Notes under the pieces: generated by a model
What the model saw: only the letters and a program-made list of their open reading frames with translations
The model's database searches: none
Told to the model about the DNA's origin: nothing
Position numbers and translations under genes: made by a program
Shown here: piece by piece, positions 8,982-19,036 of the stretch
How positions within the stretch are numbered: position 1 is the first letter of the stretch
Layout of the letters: each line of letters begins with the position of its first letter
NCBI RefSeq assembly: GCF_000152965.1
Contig: NZ_CH902583.1
Location: 242,238-306,237, forward strand
Direction: 5' to 3'
Length of the DNA: 64,000 nucleotides
DNA from: Roseobacter sp. MED193
GTDB lineage: Bacteria > Pseudomonadota > Alphaproteobacteria > Rhodobacterales > Rhodobacteraceae

Positions 8982-9278
8982 ATGGTGGATGTTACGATCG
9001 TATACTGGCGCGATATCCCCGCGCAGGTCATTGTTGGCAAAGGCCGCCGTGGTTCAAAACGCCAATTGGAAGAACGGTTTGAACAGGCCATCGACCGGGC
9101 GGCAATGAAGGTCAACGCCAAAGACAGCGACGCCTACCTGGCAGAATGGCGCAAGGCTGCGCCCTATGTCCTGGAAGGCGAGTCTGCCGAAGTTGCCGAA
9201 TCTGAGGCCAAACGTCTGGAAGCGGAGTACGATCAGGACCGTCTGAAAGCCCTGATCGCAAATGACGGATGGGCGTGA
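8982..9278 (+). CDS. Small 'virulence factor' domain protein (Pfam Virulence_fact type) of the one-carbon cluster
   Basis: A 98-residue protein beginning MVDVTIVYWRDIPAQVIVGK and rich in charged helix (RRGSKRQLEERFEQAIDRAA). It matches my memory of the small family named 'virulence factor', typically found beside a MetF-like reductase and a methyltetrahydrofolate corrinoid methyltransferase in methylamine- or betaine-using bacteria. The name is historical and says nothing about pathogenicity. The ATG is preceded by AGGAG. It is the first gene of a three-gene plus-strand operon. A structural or chaperone role in methyl transfer is possible, but the function is unknown. Confidence 0.75.
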   Translation: MVDVTIVYWRDIPAQVIVGKGRRGSKRQLEERFEQAIDRAAMKVNAKDSDAYLAEWRKAAPYVLEGESAEVAESEAKRLEAEYDQDRLKALIANDGWA

Positions 9279-9304
9279 GCCTGACACCACTATGGGAGGC
9301 CGTG

Positions 9305-10237
9305 ATGGCTTTGTTGAACTTCAAAAAACGCGACTCTGGCGCCGACCAGCCCGTCACCCCCGAGATGGAGGCCTTTCTGAAGGGGTATTCCATCGAAGTG
9401 ATGCCGCGCACCGCGGCCAAGGTTGAGGACTTTCGTGCCCTGCTGCCCGCCGGAACCCGCGTCTACATCGCCCATATCGATGGCACGCCCATCGAGGACA
9501 TGGTTGCGACGGCAAAACGCATTGCAGATGAGGGCTTTGATGTCATGCCGCATTTCCCGGCGCGCATCATCCAGGATGAGGCCACATTGGGCGATTGGAT
9601 TGCCCGCTACCAGGGCGAAGCCGGGGTCAAACAGGCGCTGTTGCTGGCCGGTGGGGTTGCCGAGCCCAAAGGCGATTTCCACTCTTCGATGCAGCTGTTG
9701 GAAACCGGTCTGTTTGACAAGGCTGGCTTTACCAACCTGAACGTTGCCGGCCACCCGGAGCCCAACCTGGATATTGATCCCAAGGGCGGGCGTGCCAACA
9801 CCTATGCTGCGCTGGACTGGAAACAGGAATTCTCCAAGCGCACAGACGCTGAAATGGCCTTGGCGACCCAATTCTGCTTTGAAGCGCAGCCCGTGATTGA
9901 CTGGGTCAACGAGCTGAGCGAACGCGGCATGAACCTGCCTGTTCATATCGGCATCGCCGGGCCTGCCAAGCTTCAGACAATGATCAAATTCGCCATTGCT
10001 TGCGGCGTTGGCCCCTCGCTGAAAGTGCTGCAAAAGCGCGCCAAAGACGTGACCAAACTGCTGCTGCCGCATGAGCCAAATGAAATTCTGGCGGATCTCG
10101 CAGCCCACAAGGCCGCTAACCCGGATTTCAACATCACCAAAGTCCATTTTTTCCCACTTGGCGGTATCAAGACCAATGCCACCTGGGCCATCAACAACGG
10201 CGGCGCATCCGCGCAGCCCGTCAACCCCCAAGGATAA
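9305..10237 (+). CDS. Methylenetetrahydrofolate reductase (MetF superfamily)
   Basis: A 310-residue TIM-barrel flavoprotein that interconverts 5,10-methylene-THF and 5-methyl-THF. It shows the family's features: an early Glu in PEMEAFLKGYSIEVMP, the LLLAGGVAEPKGDFHSS segment, and FTNLNVAGHPEPN resembling the MetF 'GYPE.H' region. The ATG at 9305 is 26 bases after the preceding stop; a slightly earlier in-frame ATG at 9269 would overlap that gene and lacks support. It ends three bases before the corrinoid methyltransferase start. The pairing suggests methyl-THF made by the neighbour is oxidised for energy or carbon, rather than (or as well as) serving methionine synthesis. Confidence 0.85.
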   Translation: MALLNFKKRDSGADQPVTPEMEAFLKGYSIEVMPRTAAKVEDFRALLPAGTRVYIAHIDGTPIEDMVATAKRIADEGFDVMPHFPARIIQDEATLGDWIARYQGEAGVKQALLLAGGVAEPKGDFHSSMQLLETGLFDKAGFTNLNVAGHPEPNLDIDPKGGRANTYAALDWKQEFSKRTDAEMALATQFCFEAQPVIDWVNELSERGMNLPVHIGIAGPAKLQTMIKFAIACGVGPSLKVLQKRAKDVTKLLLPHEPNEILADLAAHKAANPDFNITKVHFFPLGGIKTNATWAINNGGASAQPVNPQG

Positions 10238-10240
10238 ACA

Positions 10241-11299
10241 ATGACCCGTACGGTTATAGAATCAAAAACAAAAACCGCTGTAATGGGCTTTGATGAGCCC
10301 TTCTGCGTCATCGGCGAGCGGATCAACCCCACCGGGCGCAAAAAATTGGCAGCGGAACTGGAAGCCGGCGATTTCTCCACTGTTGAAAAGGATGCGGTGG
10401 CGCAGGTTCTGGCGGGTGCTACTGTTCTCGATATCAATGCGGGTGTTGTTTACAATTCAAATCCTAACCCCAATGAGACCGAGCCGCCGCTGATGCGGAA
10501 GATCATTGAACTGGTTCAAGGGCTTGTGGACGTGCCTTTGTGTATCGACTCCTCAGTGCCTGGTGCGCTGGAGGCCGGACTTGAGGTCTGTGAGGGCCGC
10601 CCGCTGCTGAACTCTGTCACCGGTGAAGAAGAACGCCTGGAAGAGATCCTGCCGCTGGTTAAGAAATACAACGTGCCGGTTGTGGCGATCTCCAACGACG
10701 ACACCGGGATTTCCGAAGACCCTGATGTGCGTTTTGAAGTGGCCAAAAAGATCGTTCAGCGCGCCGCTGACTTTGGCATTCCTGCCCATGACATCGTGGT
10801 GGATCCGTTGGTGATGCCCGTGGGGGCCATGGGAACAGCTGGCCTGCAGGTTTTTGCCTTGGTGCGTCGTCTGCGTGAAGAGCTGGGCGTAAACACCACT
10901 TGTGGTGCGTCTAACATCTCTTTTGGTCTGCCCAACCGCCACGGTATCAACAACGCCTTCCTGCCGATGGCCATGGGGGCTGGCATGACCTCTGCGATCA
11001 TGAACCCGGTCGGTCTGCCTGTGACACAAAAGGCGCTGGCGGCTAAAAAGGAAGAAGTTGCAGCAGCCGGTATCATCTTGCCCGAGGGCATGGATGATGA
11101 AACCTTTGTGACAATGTTTGGACTTGGGTCGATGAAACCGCGTGCTGGAAAAGAAATGGAAGCCATCCGCGCTGCCAACTTCCTGACCAACAATGACCCC
11201 CACGGTGGTGAATGGATCAAGTTCAACAAAGCTCCCGCCAAAGAAGGTGAAGAGGGCCGCGGTCGCGGTGGGCGCGGTGGGCGTCGCCGTCGGGGCTAA
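10241..11299 (+). CDS. Methyltetrahydrofolate:corrinoid methyltransferase (pterin-binding TIM barrel) with Arg/Gly tail
   Basis: A 352-residue pterin-binding (dihydropteroate-synthase-like) barrel of the AcsE/MeTr/MtvB type, which moves a methyl group between a corrinoid protein and THF. Diagnostic stretches are FCVIGERINPTGRKKL, VLDINAGVVYNSNPNE-like, ISNDDTGIS, DPLVMPVGAMG and ASNISFGLPNRHGINNAFL. Family members are usually about 260-330 residues; here the chain ends in an unusual Arg/Gly-rich tail (RGRGGRGGRRRRG). It forms an operon with the MetF-like reductase. No corrinoid protein, substrate methyltransferase or reductive activator lies in the neighbourhood, so its partners are encoded elsewhere. 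A hairpin terminator follows. Confidence 0.85.
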   Translation: MTRTVIESKTKTAVMGFDEPFCVIGERINPTGRKKLAAELEAGDFSTVEKDAVAQVLAGATVLDINAGVVYNSNPNPNETEPPLMRKIIELVQGLVDVPLCIDSSVPGALEAGLEVCEGRPLLNSVTGEEERLEEILPLVKKYNVPVVAISNDDTGISEDPDVRFEVAKKIVQRAADFGIPAHDIVVDPLVMPVGAMGTAGLQVFALVRRLREELGVNTTCGASNISFGLPNRHGINNAFLPMAMGAGMTSAIMNPVGLPVTQKALAAKKEEVAAAGIILPEGMDDETFVTMFGLGSMKPRAGKEMEAIRAANFLTNNDPHGGEWIKFNKAPAKEGEEGRGRGGRGGRRRRG

Positions 11300-11330
11300 G
11301 CAGCGCTGCGAGAGTTACAGAAATCTGAGA

Positions 11331-11357
11331 AAGACCGGCATTCGCCCGGTCTTTTTT
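11331..11357 (+). terminator. Rho-independent terminator of the one-carbon operon
   Basis: AAGACCGG (11331-11338) pairs with CCGGTCTT (11346-11353) around a seven-base loop, and the stem runs into six T residues. It lies 32 bases after the methyltransferase stop. Confidence 0.9.
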
Positions 11358-11444
11358 ACTTGGTTGAAAGCGTCGAAAACAGCAGGAATCCCACGCGGCC
11401 CTGAACTGCGTTGATTAGTATTAAGGTATTAGGCGGGAGTATAG

Positions 11445-11534
11445 TGGCGGAGAGACAGGGATTCGAACCCTGGGAACCCGTGAAGGCTCAACGGTTTTCG
11501 AGACCGCCCCGTTCGACCACTCCGGCACCTCTCC
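11445..11534 (-). tRNA. tRNA-Ser (anticodon CGA)
   Basis: Read on the minus strand, the gene begins GGAGAGGTGCCGGAGTGG and has the long variable arm of class II tRNAs, the T-loop GGTTCGAATCC and an encoded CCA end (11445-11447). The anticodon loop CTCGAAA gives CGA, reading UCG serine codons. The acceptor GGAGAGG pairs with TCTCTCC (one G-T). Length is 87 bases without CCA. It stands alone between the one-carbon operon and the DUF2059 gene. Confidence 0.97.
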
Positions 11535-11656
11535 GCGGGGGTCTGGTGGAGGAGCGTTTAAGGCTGAACGCCCCGTAGCGCAAGAGGGATTTTCAACTTC
11601 TTTTGAGAATGACATTTTTTCATTGTTTCGTCGGAGTTTTGGCCTAGATTTCTAGT

Positions 11657-12508
11657 ATGATACAGTTTTCAAAACGCATTTCTCATCTGGCGGGGGCCAT
11701 GTTTGCTCTTGGTTTTCTTGCGCTTCATATGATCACTCCGGCTGAGGCCGCGGATCGTGGCAAAGTGGCGGCCTTTCTGGAGGTCACTGGATTTGATGTG
11801 GCTCTGGATAGTATTGCGCTCTCTGCGGGGGACGCACCAGATATGCTCGGGCTCTCTGCCGGGGACTTTGGCGCCGAGTGGACACGCCTGTCTGAGGCGG
11901 TATTTGATCAGAAGAAGATGCGTGACCTGGCGCTGGATATCCTGACTGAGACGCTGGAAGAGGAGGCCTTGAGCCACGCAGCCGCCTTTTACGCCAGTGA
12001 TCTGGGTCAGCGGCTGGTTCTGGCAGAAAATGCCGCTCATTTGGTTGAGGAAGGCGACACCAAGCAGATTGCCGGTGAACGGATCATTGCGGATCTGGTC
12101 AAATCCGGCAGCAAGCGTATTGCCCTATATCACCGGATGGGCAGGGCAATTGATGCGGCCGGGTCTGGGCTTCGGTCCATTCAGCAGATTCAGTTTCGCT
12201 TTCTGATGGCCGCCAGCGCCGCAGGCATCATTGAACTACAGCTGGATGCTGAGGGGTTGCGTGCGTTACAACGCGATCAGGAAGCAGAGATGCGCATGGC
12301 GCTGAGGGCCGCCAATCTGGCGGGGTCAGCCTATACCTATCAAGACTTTAGTGAGGATGAGATCGAGGCCTATGTTGAGGCCTTGGAGGCACCCTTGATG
12401 CAACAGGTCTATGAACTGTTGAACGCAGTTCAATTCGAAATCACGGCCAATCGGTTTGAAGCGCTCGCCTACCGGATGAAAGAACTGGGGCAGGGCGAAG
12501 ACATCTAG
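11657..12508 (+). CDS. DUF2059 domain periplasmic protein
   Basis: A 283-residue protein with an N-terminal signal sequence (hydrophobic core at residues 10-24, likely cleavage after AEA near residue 31), so it is expected in the periplasm. The rest is almost wholly helical. Repeated segments such as DALSHAAAFYASDLGQRLV near residues 112-130 match the DUF2059 pattern ('...FYsSpeGqkl...'). No catalytic motif is visible. It is transcribed alone, facing away from tRNA-Ser. Its function is not established. Confidence 0.75.
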   Translation: MIQFSKRISHLAGAMFALGFLALHMITPAEAADRGKVAAFLEVTGFDVALDSIALSAGDAPDMLGLSAGDFGAEWTRLSEAVFDQKKMRDLALDILTETLEEEALSHAAAFYASDLGQRLVLAENAAHLVEEGDTKQIAGERIIADLVKSGSKRIALYHRMGRAIDAAGSGLRSIQQIQFRFLMAASAAGIIELQLDAEGLRALQRDQEAEMRMALRAANLAGSAYTYQDFSEDEIEAYVEALEAPLMQQVYELLNAVQFEITANRFEALAYRMKELGQGEDI

Positions 12509-12680
12509 TCTCCGAACCGGGGGCTATCGTCGCTAATCCAGTCTCCAAAGCTCTGGGCTTTGCCTAAAAGGTCTCGTTAGATTGGCAGCATGATCATAGT
12601 GGGTTGACAGCGGGGGCTCGTTTCGGGCAAATGCGCCATCCCGGCTCGGATTCTCTGTGCCGGGTTCATTTTGTAATACG

Positions 12681-12731
12681 GCCCCCAACCGGGGCGCGCT
12701 GTTCGAGGTGGTCAGATTTTGATATCTGACC
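12681..12731 (+). promoter_or_regulatory. Possible structured leader of rplU-rpmA
   Basis: Two hairpins lie upstream of rplU: GCCCC/GGGGC around 12681-12695, and GGTCAGAT (12710-12717) pairing perfectly with ATCTGACC (12724-12731) around a six-base loop. The second ends 51 bases before the rplU ATG and has no T run, so it is not a terminator. Ribosomal-protein operons are often autoregulated through such leaders; an L21-binding role is inference only. Confidence 0.4.
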
Positions 12732-12782
12732 GAAACGCCCATACGGGGACCAAAGGACGCGGTTGATAAAGGAAACACGCAT

Positions 12783-13346
12783 ATGTTTGCGGTCCTCAAG
12801 ACTGGCGGCAAGCAGTACAAAGTTCAGGCGGGTGATATCCTCCGCATTGAAAAATTGGCTGCTGATGCTGGCGAAACAATCCAGTTCGACGAAATCCTGA
12901 TGCTCGGTGGCGACGCCCCCGTGGTTGGTGCTCCTTTGGTAGATGGCGCTGCTGTTAAGGCAGAAGTGATCGATCAGATCAAAGGCGAAAAGCTTATTCA
13001 CTTCGTGAAGCGTCGTCGTAAGCACTCTTCCAAGCGTACCAAGGGCCACCGTCAGAAGCTGACCCTGATCAAGATCACTGAGATCCTTGCATCTGGTGCA
13101 ACCAAAGCAGCTCCAAAAGCCGCCGCCAAAGCCGCCCCTAAGGCCGCTCCGGCAGCAGCGGCCGGTGCAGATGATCTCACTCAGTTGACCGGTGTTGGCC
13201 CTGCCGCCGCCAAAAAGCTGAATGACGCTGGTCTGACAAGCTTTGCCCAGATCGCAGCCTTGTCGGATGACGACATTGCTGGTATTGACGCGGTCAAAGT
13301 GAAACCCGAGTGGGTTGCACAGGCCAAAGATCTGGCTAAAGGCTAA
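12783..13346 (+). CDS. rplU: 50S ribosomal protein L21 with C-terminal helix-hairpin-helix extension
   Basis: Residues 1-103 are a standard L21 ([18 protein letters not shown], then the [16 protein letters not shown] rRNA-binding stretch). The protein continues to 187 residues: an Ala/Lys/Pro-rich linker (about 105-128) and a helix-hairpin-helix-like module ([16 protein letters not shown] at 135-150, then [19 protein letters not shown]). E. coli L21 is 103 residues, so the extension almost doubles it; similar extensions occur in other Rhodobacteraceae. It is co-transcribed with rpmA 11 bases downstream. Confidence 0.95.
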   Translation: MFAVLKTGGKQYKVQAGDILRIEKLAADAGETIQFDEILMLGGDAPVVGAPLVDGAAVKAEVIDQIKGEKLIHFVKRRRKHSSKRTKGHRQKLTLIKITEILASGATKAAPKAAAKAAPKAAPAAAAGADDLTQLTGVGPAAAKKLNDAGLTSFAQIAALSDDDIAGIDAVKVKPEWVAQAKDLAKG

Positions 13347-13357
13347 GGAGAGACAGA

Positions 13358-13627
13358 ATGGCACATAAAAAAGCTGGTGGTTCCTCCCGTAACGGCCGCG
13401 ACTCAGCGGGTCGCCGCCTCGGCGTGAAACTCTATGGTGGCCAAGCGGCTATCTCGGGCAACATCATCATTCGTCAGCGCGGGACCAAATTTTGGCCGGG
13501 CGAGGGCGTAGGTCTGGGCAAAGATCACACGATCTATGCTGTGACTGATGGTGCTGTCACCTTCCACAAGGGCCTCAAGGGCCGCACCTTTGTATCGGTT
13601 CTCCCAGTGGCGGAGGCCGCTGAGTAA
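13358..13627 (+). CDS. rpmA: 50S ribosomal protein L27
   Basis: An 89-residue L27 starting [20 protein letters not shown], the conserved N-terminal tail that reaches the peptidyl-transferase centre, followed by [20 protein letters not shown]. There is no cleavable N-terminal extension of the Firmicutes type. AGGAGA lies nine bases before the ATG. It is the second gene of rplU-rpmA and is followed by a terminator. Confidence 0.98.
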   Translation: MAHKKAGGSSRNGRDSAGRRLGVKLYGGQAAISGNIIIRQRGTKFWPGEGVGLGKDHTIYAVTDGAVTFHKGLKGRTFVSVLPVAEAAE

Positions 13628-13655
13628 ACCGAACCCACAAGGTTTTGAACAATGA

Positions 13656-13685
13656 GGGGATCGGCAACAGCCGGTCCCCTTTTTC
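13656..13685 (+). terminator. Rho-independent terminator after rpmA
   Basis: GGGGATCGGC (13656-13665) pairs with GCCGGTCCCC (13670-13679; one wobble) around a four-base loop and is followed by a T run. Confidence 0.9.
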
Positions 13686-13868
13686 TATTTGGTGCAGATG
13701 CGCCTGGTATTTTTTCTGTATTGGCTTCTCTAACCAATGCTGGCCACCCTGTTGATGGGCTTTGGAGGTTGCACAGGCTTTTAGCCAAGCCCTGCAAGCG
13801 CCAGAGCATGGGATCTGCCTAGTGGAGGTGCCTTTGTTTTCGATTTCTTTGCGAAAAGGAGCAGAGAT

Positions 13869-14405
13869 ATGAGCTTGGATAATGTGAAGGATCAGCAGGT
13901 TATTGAGACCAGCCGGTTTGTACTGCGTCCGCTTCGGGATTCCGACAGCGGGTTGATTGCCCAGTTTATGGGGGATGAGCGGGTTGCTCGCATGATTCCG
14001 AGTATTCCACACCCGATGCCTCCTGGGGCGGTAGAGGCCTATGTCTCCCGCGCGACGGATGCGTCAGGGGATGAGGAGATCTGGGCCATTGATGGCGCTC
14101 AGGCTGGCAGTGCAGAGCTGAAGGGTATTATCAGCCTCAAACAGATGGACCGGGATCAGTCTGAAGTAAGCCTATGGATCGCGCCGCTGTTTTGGAACAC
14201 CGGCCTCGCCTCTGAGGCGCTGGAGGCCCTGGTAAGCGCGAACCCATTGGGCAATGCCACGATGTTTGCCTCGGTGTTTCAGGATAACCCGGCCTCGGCA
14301 CGGGTGTTGACACACTGTGGTTTTGATTACCTAGGCGATGCTGAAAGCTTCTGCGTTAGCCGCAATGCAAATGTGCCGACCTGGACCTACAGCCGAAAAC
14401 TGTGA
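13869..14405 (+). CDS. GNAT N-acetyltransferase (RimJ/RimL type)
   Basis: A 178-residue acetyltransferase opening with the RimJ/RimL-like strand ETSRFVLRPLRDSDS and containing the acetyl-CoA region WIAPLFWNTGLASEALEALV (residues about 103-122), where the canonical Q/RxxGxG/A loop is replaced by a weaker FWNTGLASEA version. The late FQDNPASARVLTHCGFDYLG motif is typical of this subfamily. Such genes between rpmA and obgE are common in alphaproteobacteria. The substrate (protein N-terminus or small molecule) is not readable. Confidence 0.88.
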   Translation: MSLDNVKDQQVIETSRFVLRPLRDSDSGLIAQFMGDERVARMIPSIPHPMPPGAVEAYVSRATDASGDEEIWAIDGAQAGSAELKGIISLKQMDRDQSEVSLWIAPLFWNTGLASEALEALVSANPLGNATMFASVFQDNPASARVLTHCGFDYLGDAESFCVSRNANVPTWTYSRKL

Positions 14406-14523
14406 TTGGCGCGGCCAGCGCTTTCAGGTAAGGCACATCTCAACCATGTGACGCGTCCCGGGAGGGGCGTGTTCACCCCATTCGTATTTCCGCGCAGCGT
14501 CCTTTTGGGGGCCGTGCAGCTAA

Positions 14524-16661
<2,138 letters not shown>

Positions 16662-16758
16662 TCCTACGACTTTGGGGTGGAACACCGGCTGTTGCTTCCG
16701 TTACCTTGGTTGCAACTTGCGGCACCAGCCTCGATCAGAAAAGGCTTAGACGAGACCC

Positions 16759-18024
16759 ATGAAAGATATTGATAACATTCCCGCCCTGATGGCGGAGCTT
16801 GGCATGCGCGCAAAGCGGGCGGCCCAAATTCTGGCGACAGCCAGCGCTAAGCGCAAACACGCGGCCCTGATTGGTGCCGCTGAGGCGGTCTGGACCCGAC
16901 GCGCGGAAATTATTGCTGCAAATGCCAAAGATCTGGAGTTTGGCACCTCCAAAGGTCTGTCGCCTGCAATGATGGACCGGCTGATGCTGGATGAGATCCG
17001 CATTCAGGGGATTGTTGACGGGCTGCGTGCGGTGGCAGAGCAGGCAGATCCCGTAGGCGAAATCCTTGACCAATGGGAGCAGCCCTCTGGCCTTATGATC
17101 CAAAGGGTAAGAACGCCTCTGGGCGTGATCGGCGTCATCTACGAGAGCCGCCCAAATGTAACGGCGGATGCCGGGGCACTATGCCTGAAGTCTGGTAATG
17201 CGGTGATCCTGCGCGGTGGGTCTGAGAGTTTTCACTCCAGTCAGGTCATCCATTCCTGCCTGACGGAGGGCCTGCGCGGCGCCAACCTGCCTGAGGATGC
17301 CGTACAGTTGGTGCCAACACGCGATCGGGCTGCGGTGCAGGAGTTGCTCACCATGACCGACTATGTCGATGTCATTGTTCCACGCGGTGGCAAGGGGCTG
17401 GTGGGGCTGGTTCAACGGGAAGCACGGGTACCTGTCTTTGCCCATCTCGAGGGCATCGTGCACATCTACCTGGATAAGTCCGCTGACCCCAAAAAGGCGC
17501 TTGAGGTGGTGCTGAACGCAAAAACCCGCAGGACCGGCATCTGCGGGGCTGCTGAATGTCTGCTAATCCATCGCGATATCGTTGACACCATTGGCCGCGA
17601 TGTGCTGACGGCCTTGGCAGCCGCCGGGGTAGAGATCCACGCTGCTGGTGGGCTGGTTGGCCCCGAAGAGATGACCGCTGCCAATGACGATGACTGGGGT
17701 AAAGAGTTCCTCGATAAGGTGATTGCCGCAAAGCCCGTTGCAGATATCGACGATGCAATCGCTCATATTCGCAAATATCACTCGCAGCATACTGATTGCA
17801 TTATCACCGAGGATGAAAGCGCTGTGGAGCAGTTCTTTGCTGAGTTAGACAGTGCGATCTTGATGCATAACGCCTCAACCCAATTTGCCGATGGCGGCGA
17901 ATTTGGCATGGGAGCAGAGATCGGCATTGCGACCGGGAAGATGCACGCCCGTGGACCAGTTGGCGCAGCGCAGTTGACAAGTTTCAAGTACTTGGTACGC
18001 GGCGACGGCACAGTCCGGGCGTAG
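16759..18024 (+). CDS. proA: Gamma-glutamyl phosphate reductase
   Basis: ProA reduces gamma-glutamyl phosphate with NADPH to glutamate semialdehyde. The 421-residue protein is an aldehyde-dehydrogenase-fold enzyme with catalytic Cys262 in [13 protein letters not shown], and the family signatures [18 protein letters not shown] and [20 protein letters not shown]. It lies 97 bases after proB, completing an obgE-proB-proA cluster common in alphaproteobacteria. A strong bidirectional hairpin follows. Confidence 0.96.
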   Translation: MKDIDNIPALMAELGMRAKRAAQILATASAKRKHAALIGAAEAVWTRRAEIIAANAKDLEFGTSKGLSPAMMDRLMLDEIRIQGIVDGLRAVAEQADPVGEILDQWEQPSGLMIQRVRTPLGVIGVIYESRPNVTADAGALCLKSGNAVILRGGSESFHSSQVIHSCLTEGLRGANLPEDAVQLVPTRDRAAVQELLTMTDYVDVIVPRGGKGLVGLVQREARVPVFAHLEGIVHIYLDKSADPKKALEVVLNAKTRRTGICGAAECLLIHRDIVDTIGRDVLTALAAAGVEIHAAGGLVGPEEMTAANDDDWGKEFLDKVIAAKPVADIDDAIAHIRKYHSQHTDCIITEDESAVEQFFAELDSAILMHNASTQFADGGEFGMGAEIGIATGKMHARGPVGAAQLTSFKYLVRGDGTVRA

Positions 18025-18050
18025 TGTGCTGGTGGGCAGAGATAGAAAGA

Positions 18051-18082
18051 CTAAAACCCCAATCCATGGACTGGGGTTTTAG
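18051..18082. terminator. Bidirectional terminator between proA and chpT
   Basis: CTAAAACCCCA (18051-18061) pairs with TGGGGTTTTAG (18072-18082), with the inner palindrome TCCATGGA extending the structure. The A-rich and T-rich flanks allow termination from both the proA and chpT sides. Confidence 0.85.
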
Positions 18083-18122
18083 TTCGACGGATGGACCGCC
18101 CAAGCATCTAGAAGCAGTTGGT

Positions 18123-18719
18123 CTAAAACCAGACGGTGACTTTTTCTTCGCTATGATCAAAGGACACCTGGCGCTCGGCTTCCTGCGCCGCAACGGCCAG
18201 CATGGCGAATTGCACCTGAGCCGGTGTTAGGGTCGCGCTTGTATCGCTTGTGTCGACATGACCCCACAGAGGGGCTTCGATGGAGATCTTGCGACCTTCT
18301 CCAACCACAGTCCATTTGCCATCGGTGCAGGATACCGAGATTAATCCGCCATAGGGCAGGGCCGTTTCCAGGCAGAGGGCGGCCAGAAACGCCATGCGAA
18401 CCTCACTGCGACTACAGCCCTCAGCCAGGTTCCATTGGTATTTCAAACGCCCAGCCTTACCGATGTCATCCAGTACCGAGACGATCTCGGCCCGGCCCAT
18501 CTGCTGATCACCGGCCGCACCAAAGGCAATACGGAAAAAACGGATACGGGCATTGGCGTTAAGTACGCTGTCGGAGATCAATTCAAGCTCAGGACCTGCC
18601 ATCGCTCCGGACATCGCCAAGAGCTCCAATCCGTTGTTGATGGCGCCGACCGGGCTGATCAAATCGTGACAAATTCTGGACCCTATCAAAGCGGCCAAAT
18701 TGGCGGTATCTACGGCCAT
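18123..18719 (-). CDS. chpT: Histidine phosphotransferase ChpT
   Basis: A 198-residue ChpT, which relays phosphate from the hybrid kinase CckA to CtrA and CpdR. The H-box is RICHDLISPVGAINNGLELL with the phosphorylated His at residue 18, preceded by LAALIGS; the C-terminal part is a degenerate ATPase-like domain. The ATG at 18719 is chosen because GGAGGA lies five bases upstream; the open frame extends further but without a ribosome-binding site. In roseobacters the CckA-ChpT-CtrA relay controls motility, gene-transfer agents and related traits. It is divergent from the DUF3553 gene with only 27 bases between starts. Confidence 0.9.
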   Translation of the reverse strand: MAVDTANLAALIGSRICHDLISPVGAINNGLELLAMSGAMAGPELELISDSVLNANARIRFFRIAFGAAGDQQMGRAEIVSVLDDIGKAGRLKYQWNLAEGCSRSEVRMAFLAALCLETALPYGGLISVSCTDGKWTVVGEGRKISIEAPLWGHVDTSDTSATLTPAQVQFAMLAVAAQEAERQVSFDHSEEKVTVWF

Positions 18720-18746
18720 ATCATTCCTCCGAATTGGGCCCACCAC

Positions 18747-18929
18747 ATGATCGACCTCAATGCTTTTCTCGCCCCCGGCATGCGCGTTAAACACCCGGAT
18801 TATCCTGATTGGGGACCAGGTGAAGTCCAATCCAACGCAGGTGGCAAAATTACTGTCAATTTCCCAGACCAGGGAAAACTGGTCTTCGACGGGGCGCGTG
18901 TCCCCTTGATTCTAGTGCATGAGGCTTAA
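18747..18929 (+). CDS. DUF3553 small protein
   Basis: A 60-residue protein starting MIDLNAFLAPGMRVKHPDYP and containing WGPGEVQSNAGGKITVNFPD, the DUF3553 pattern, which resembles the small beta-barrel domain found at the end of UvrD/PcrA-like helicases. I see no ribosome-binding site before the ATG, and the upstream 27 bases are shared with chpT, so it may be translated from a leaderless or very short-leader mRNA. Function unknown; nucleic-acid or polymerase contact is a guess from the helicase relation. Confidence 0.8.
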   Translation: MIDLNAFLAPGMRVKHPDYPDWGPGEVQSNAGGKITVNFPDQGKLVFDGARVPLILVHEA

Positions 18930-19036
18930 CGGTTTATGAATGGTTAAGGAACCCCGGAGCATTTTACGAAAACCTTGCCTATTGTGCCCCCTGCGGTCTA
19001 TCAGCGCCGCAAACGGAATTACGAAGGCTCAGGTAT

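Noticed and set aside
8794..9108. 104-codon plus-strand frame overlapping the start of the one-carbon operon
   Set aside because: Overlaps a better-supported gene in a different frame and lacks family resemblance.
9290..10231. Long open frame (313 codons) on the minus strand opposite the MetF-like gene
   Set aside because: It is the complement of a clearly conserved enzyme with family motifs; the antisense translation has no recognisable domain. High-GC third positions create such shadow frames throughout the window.
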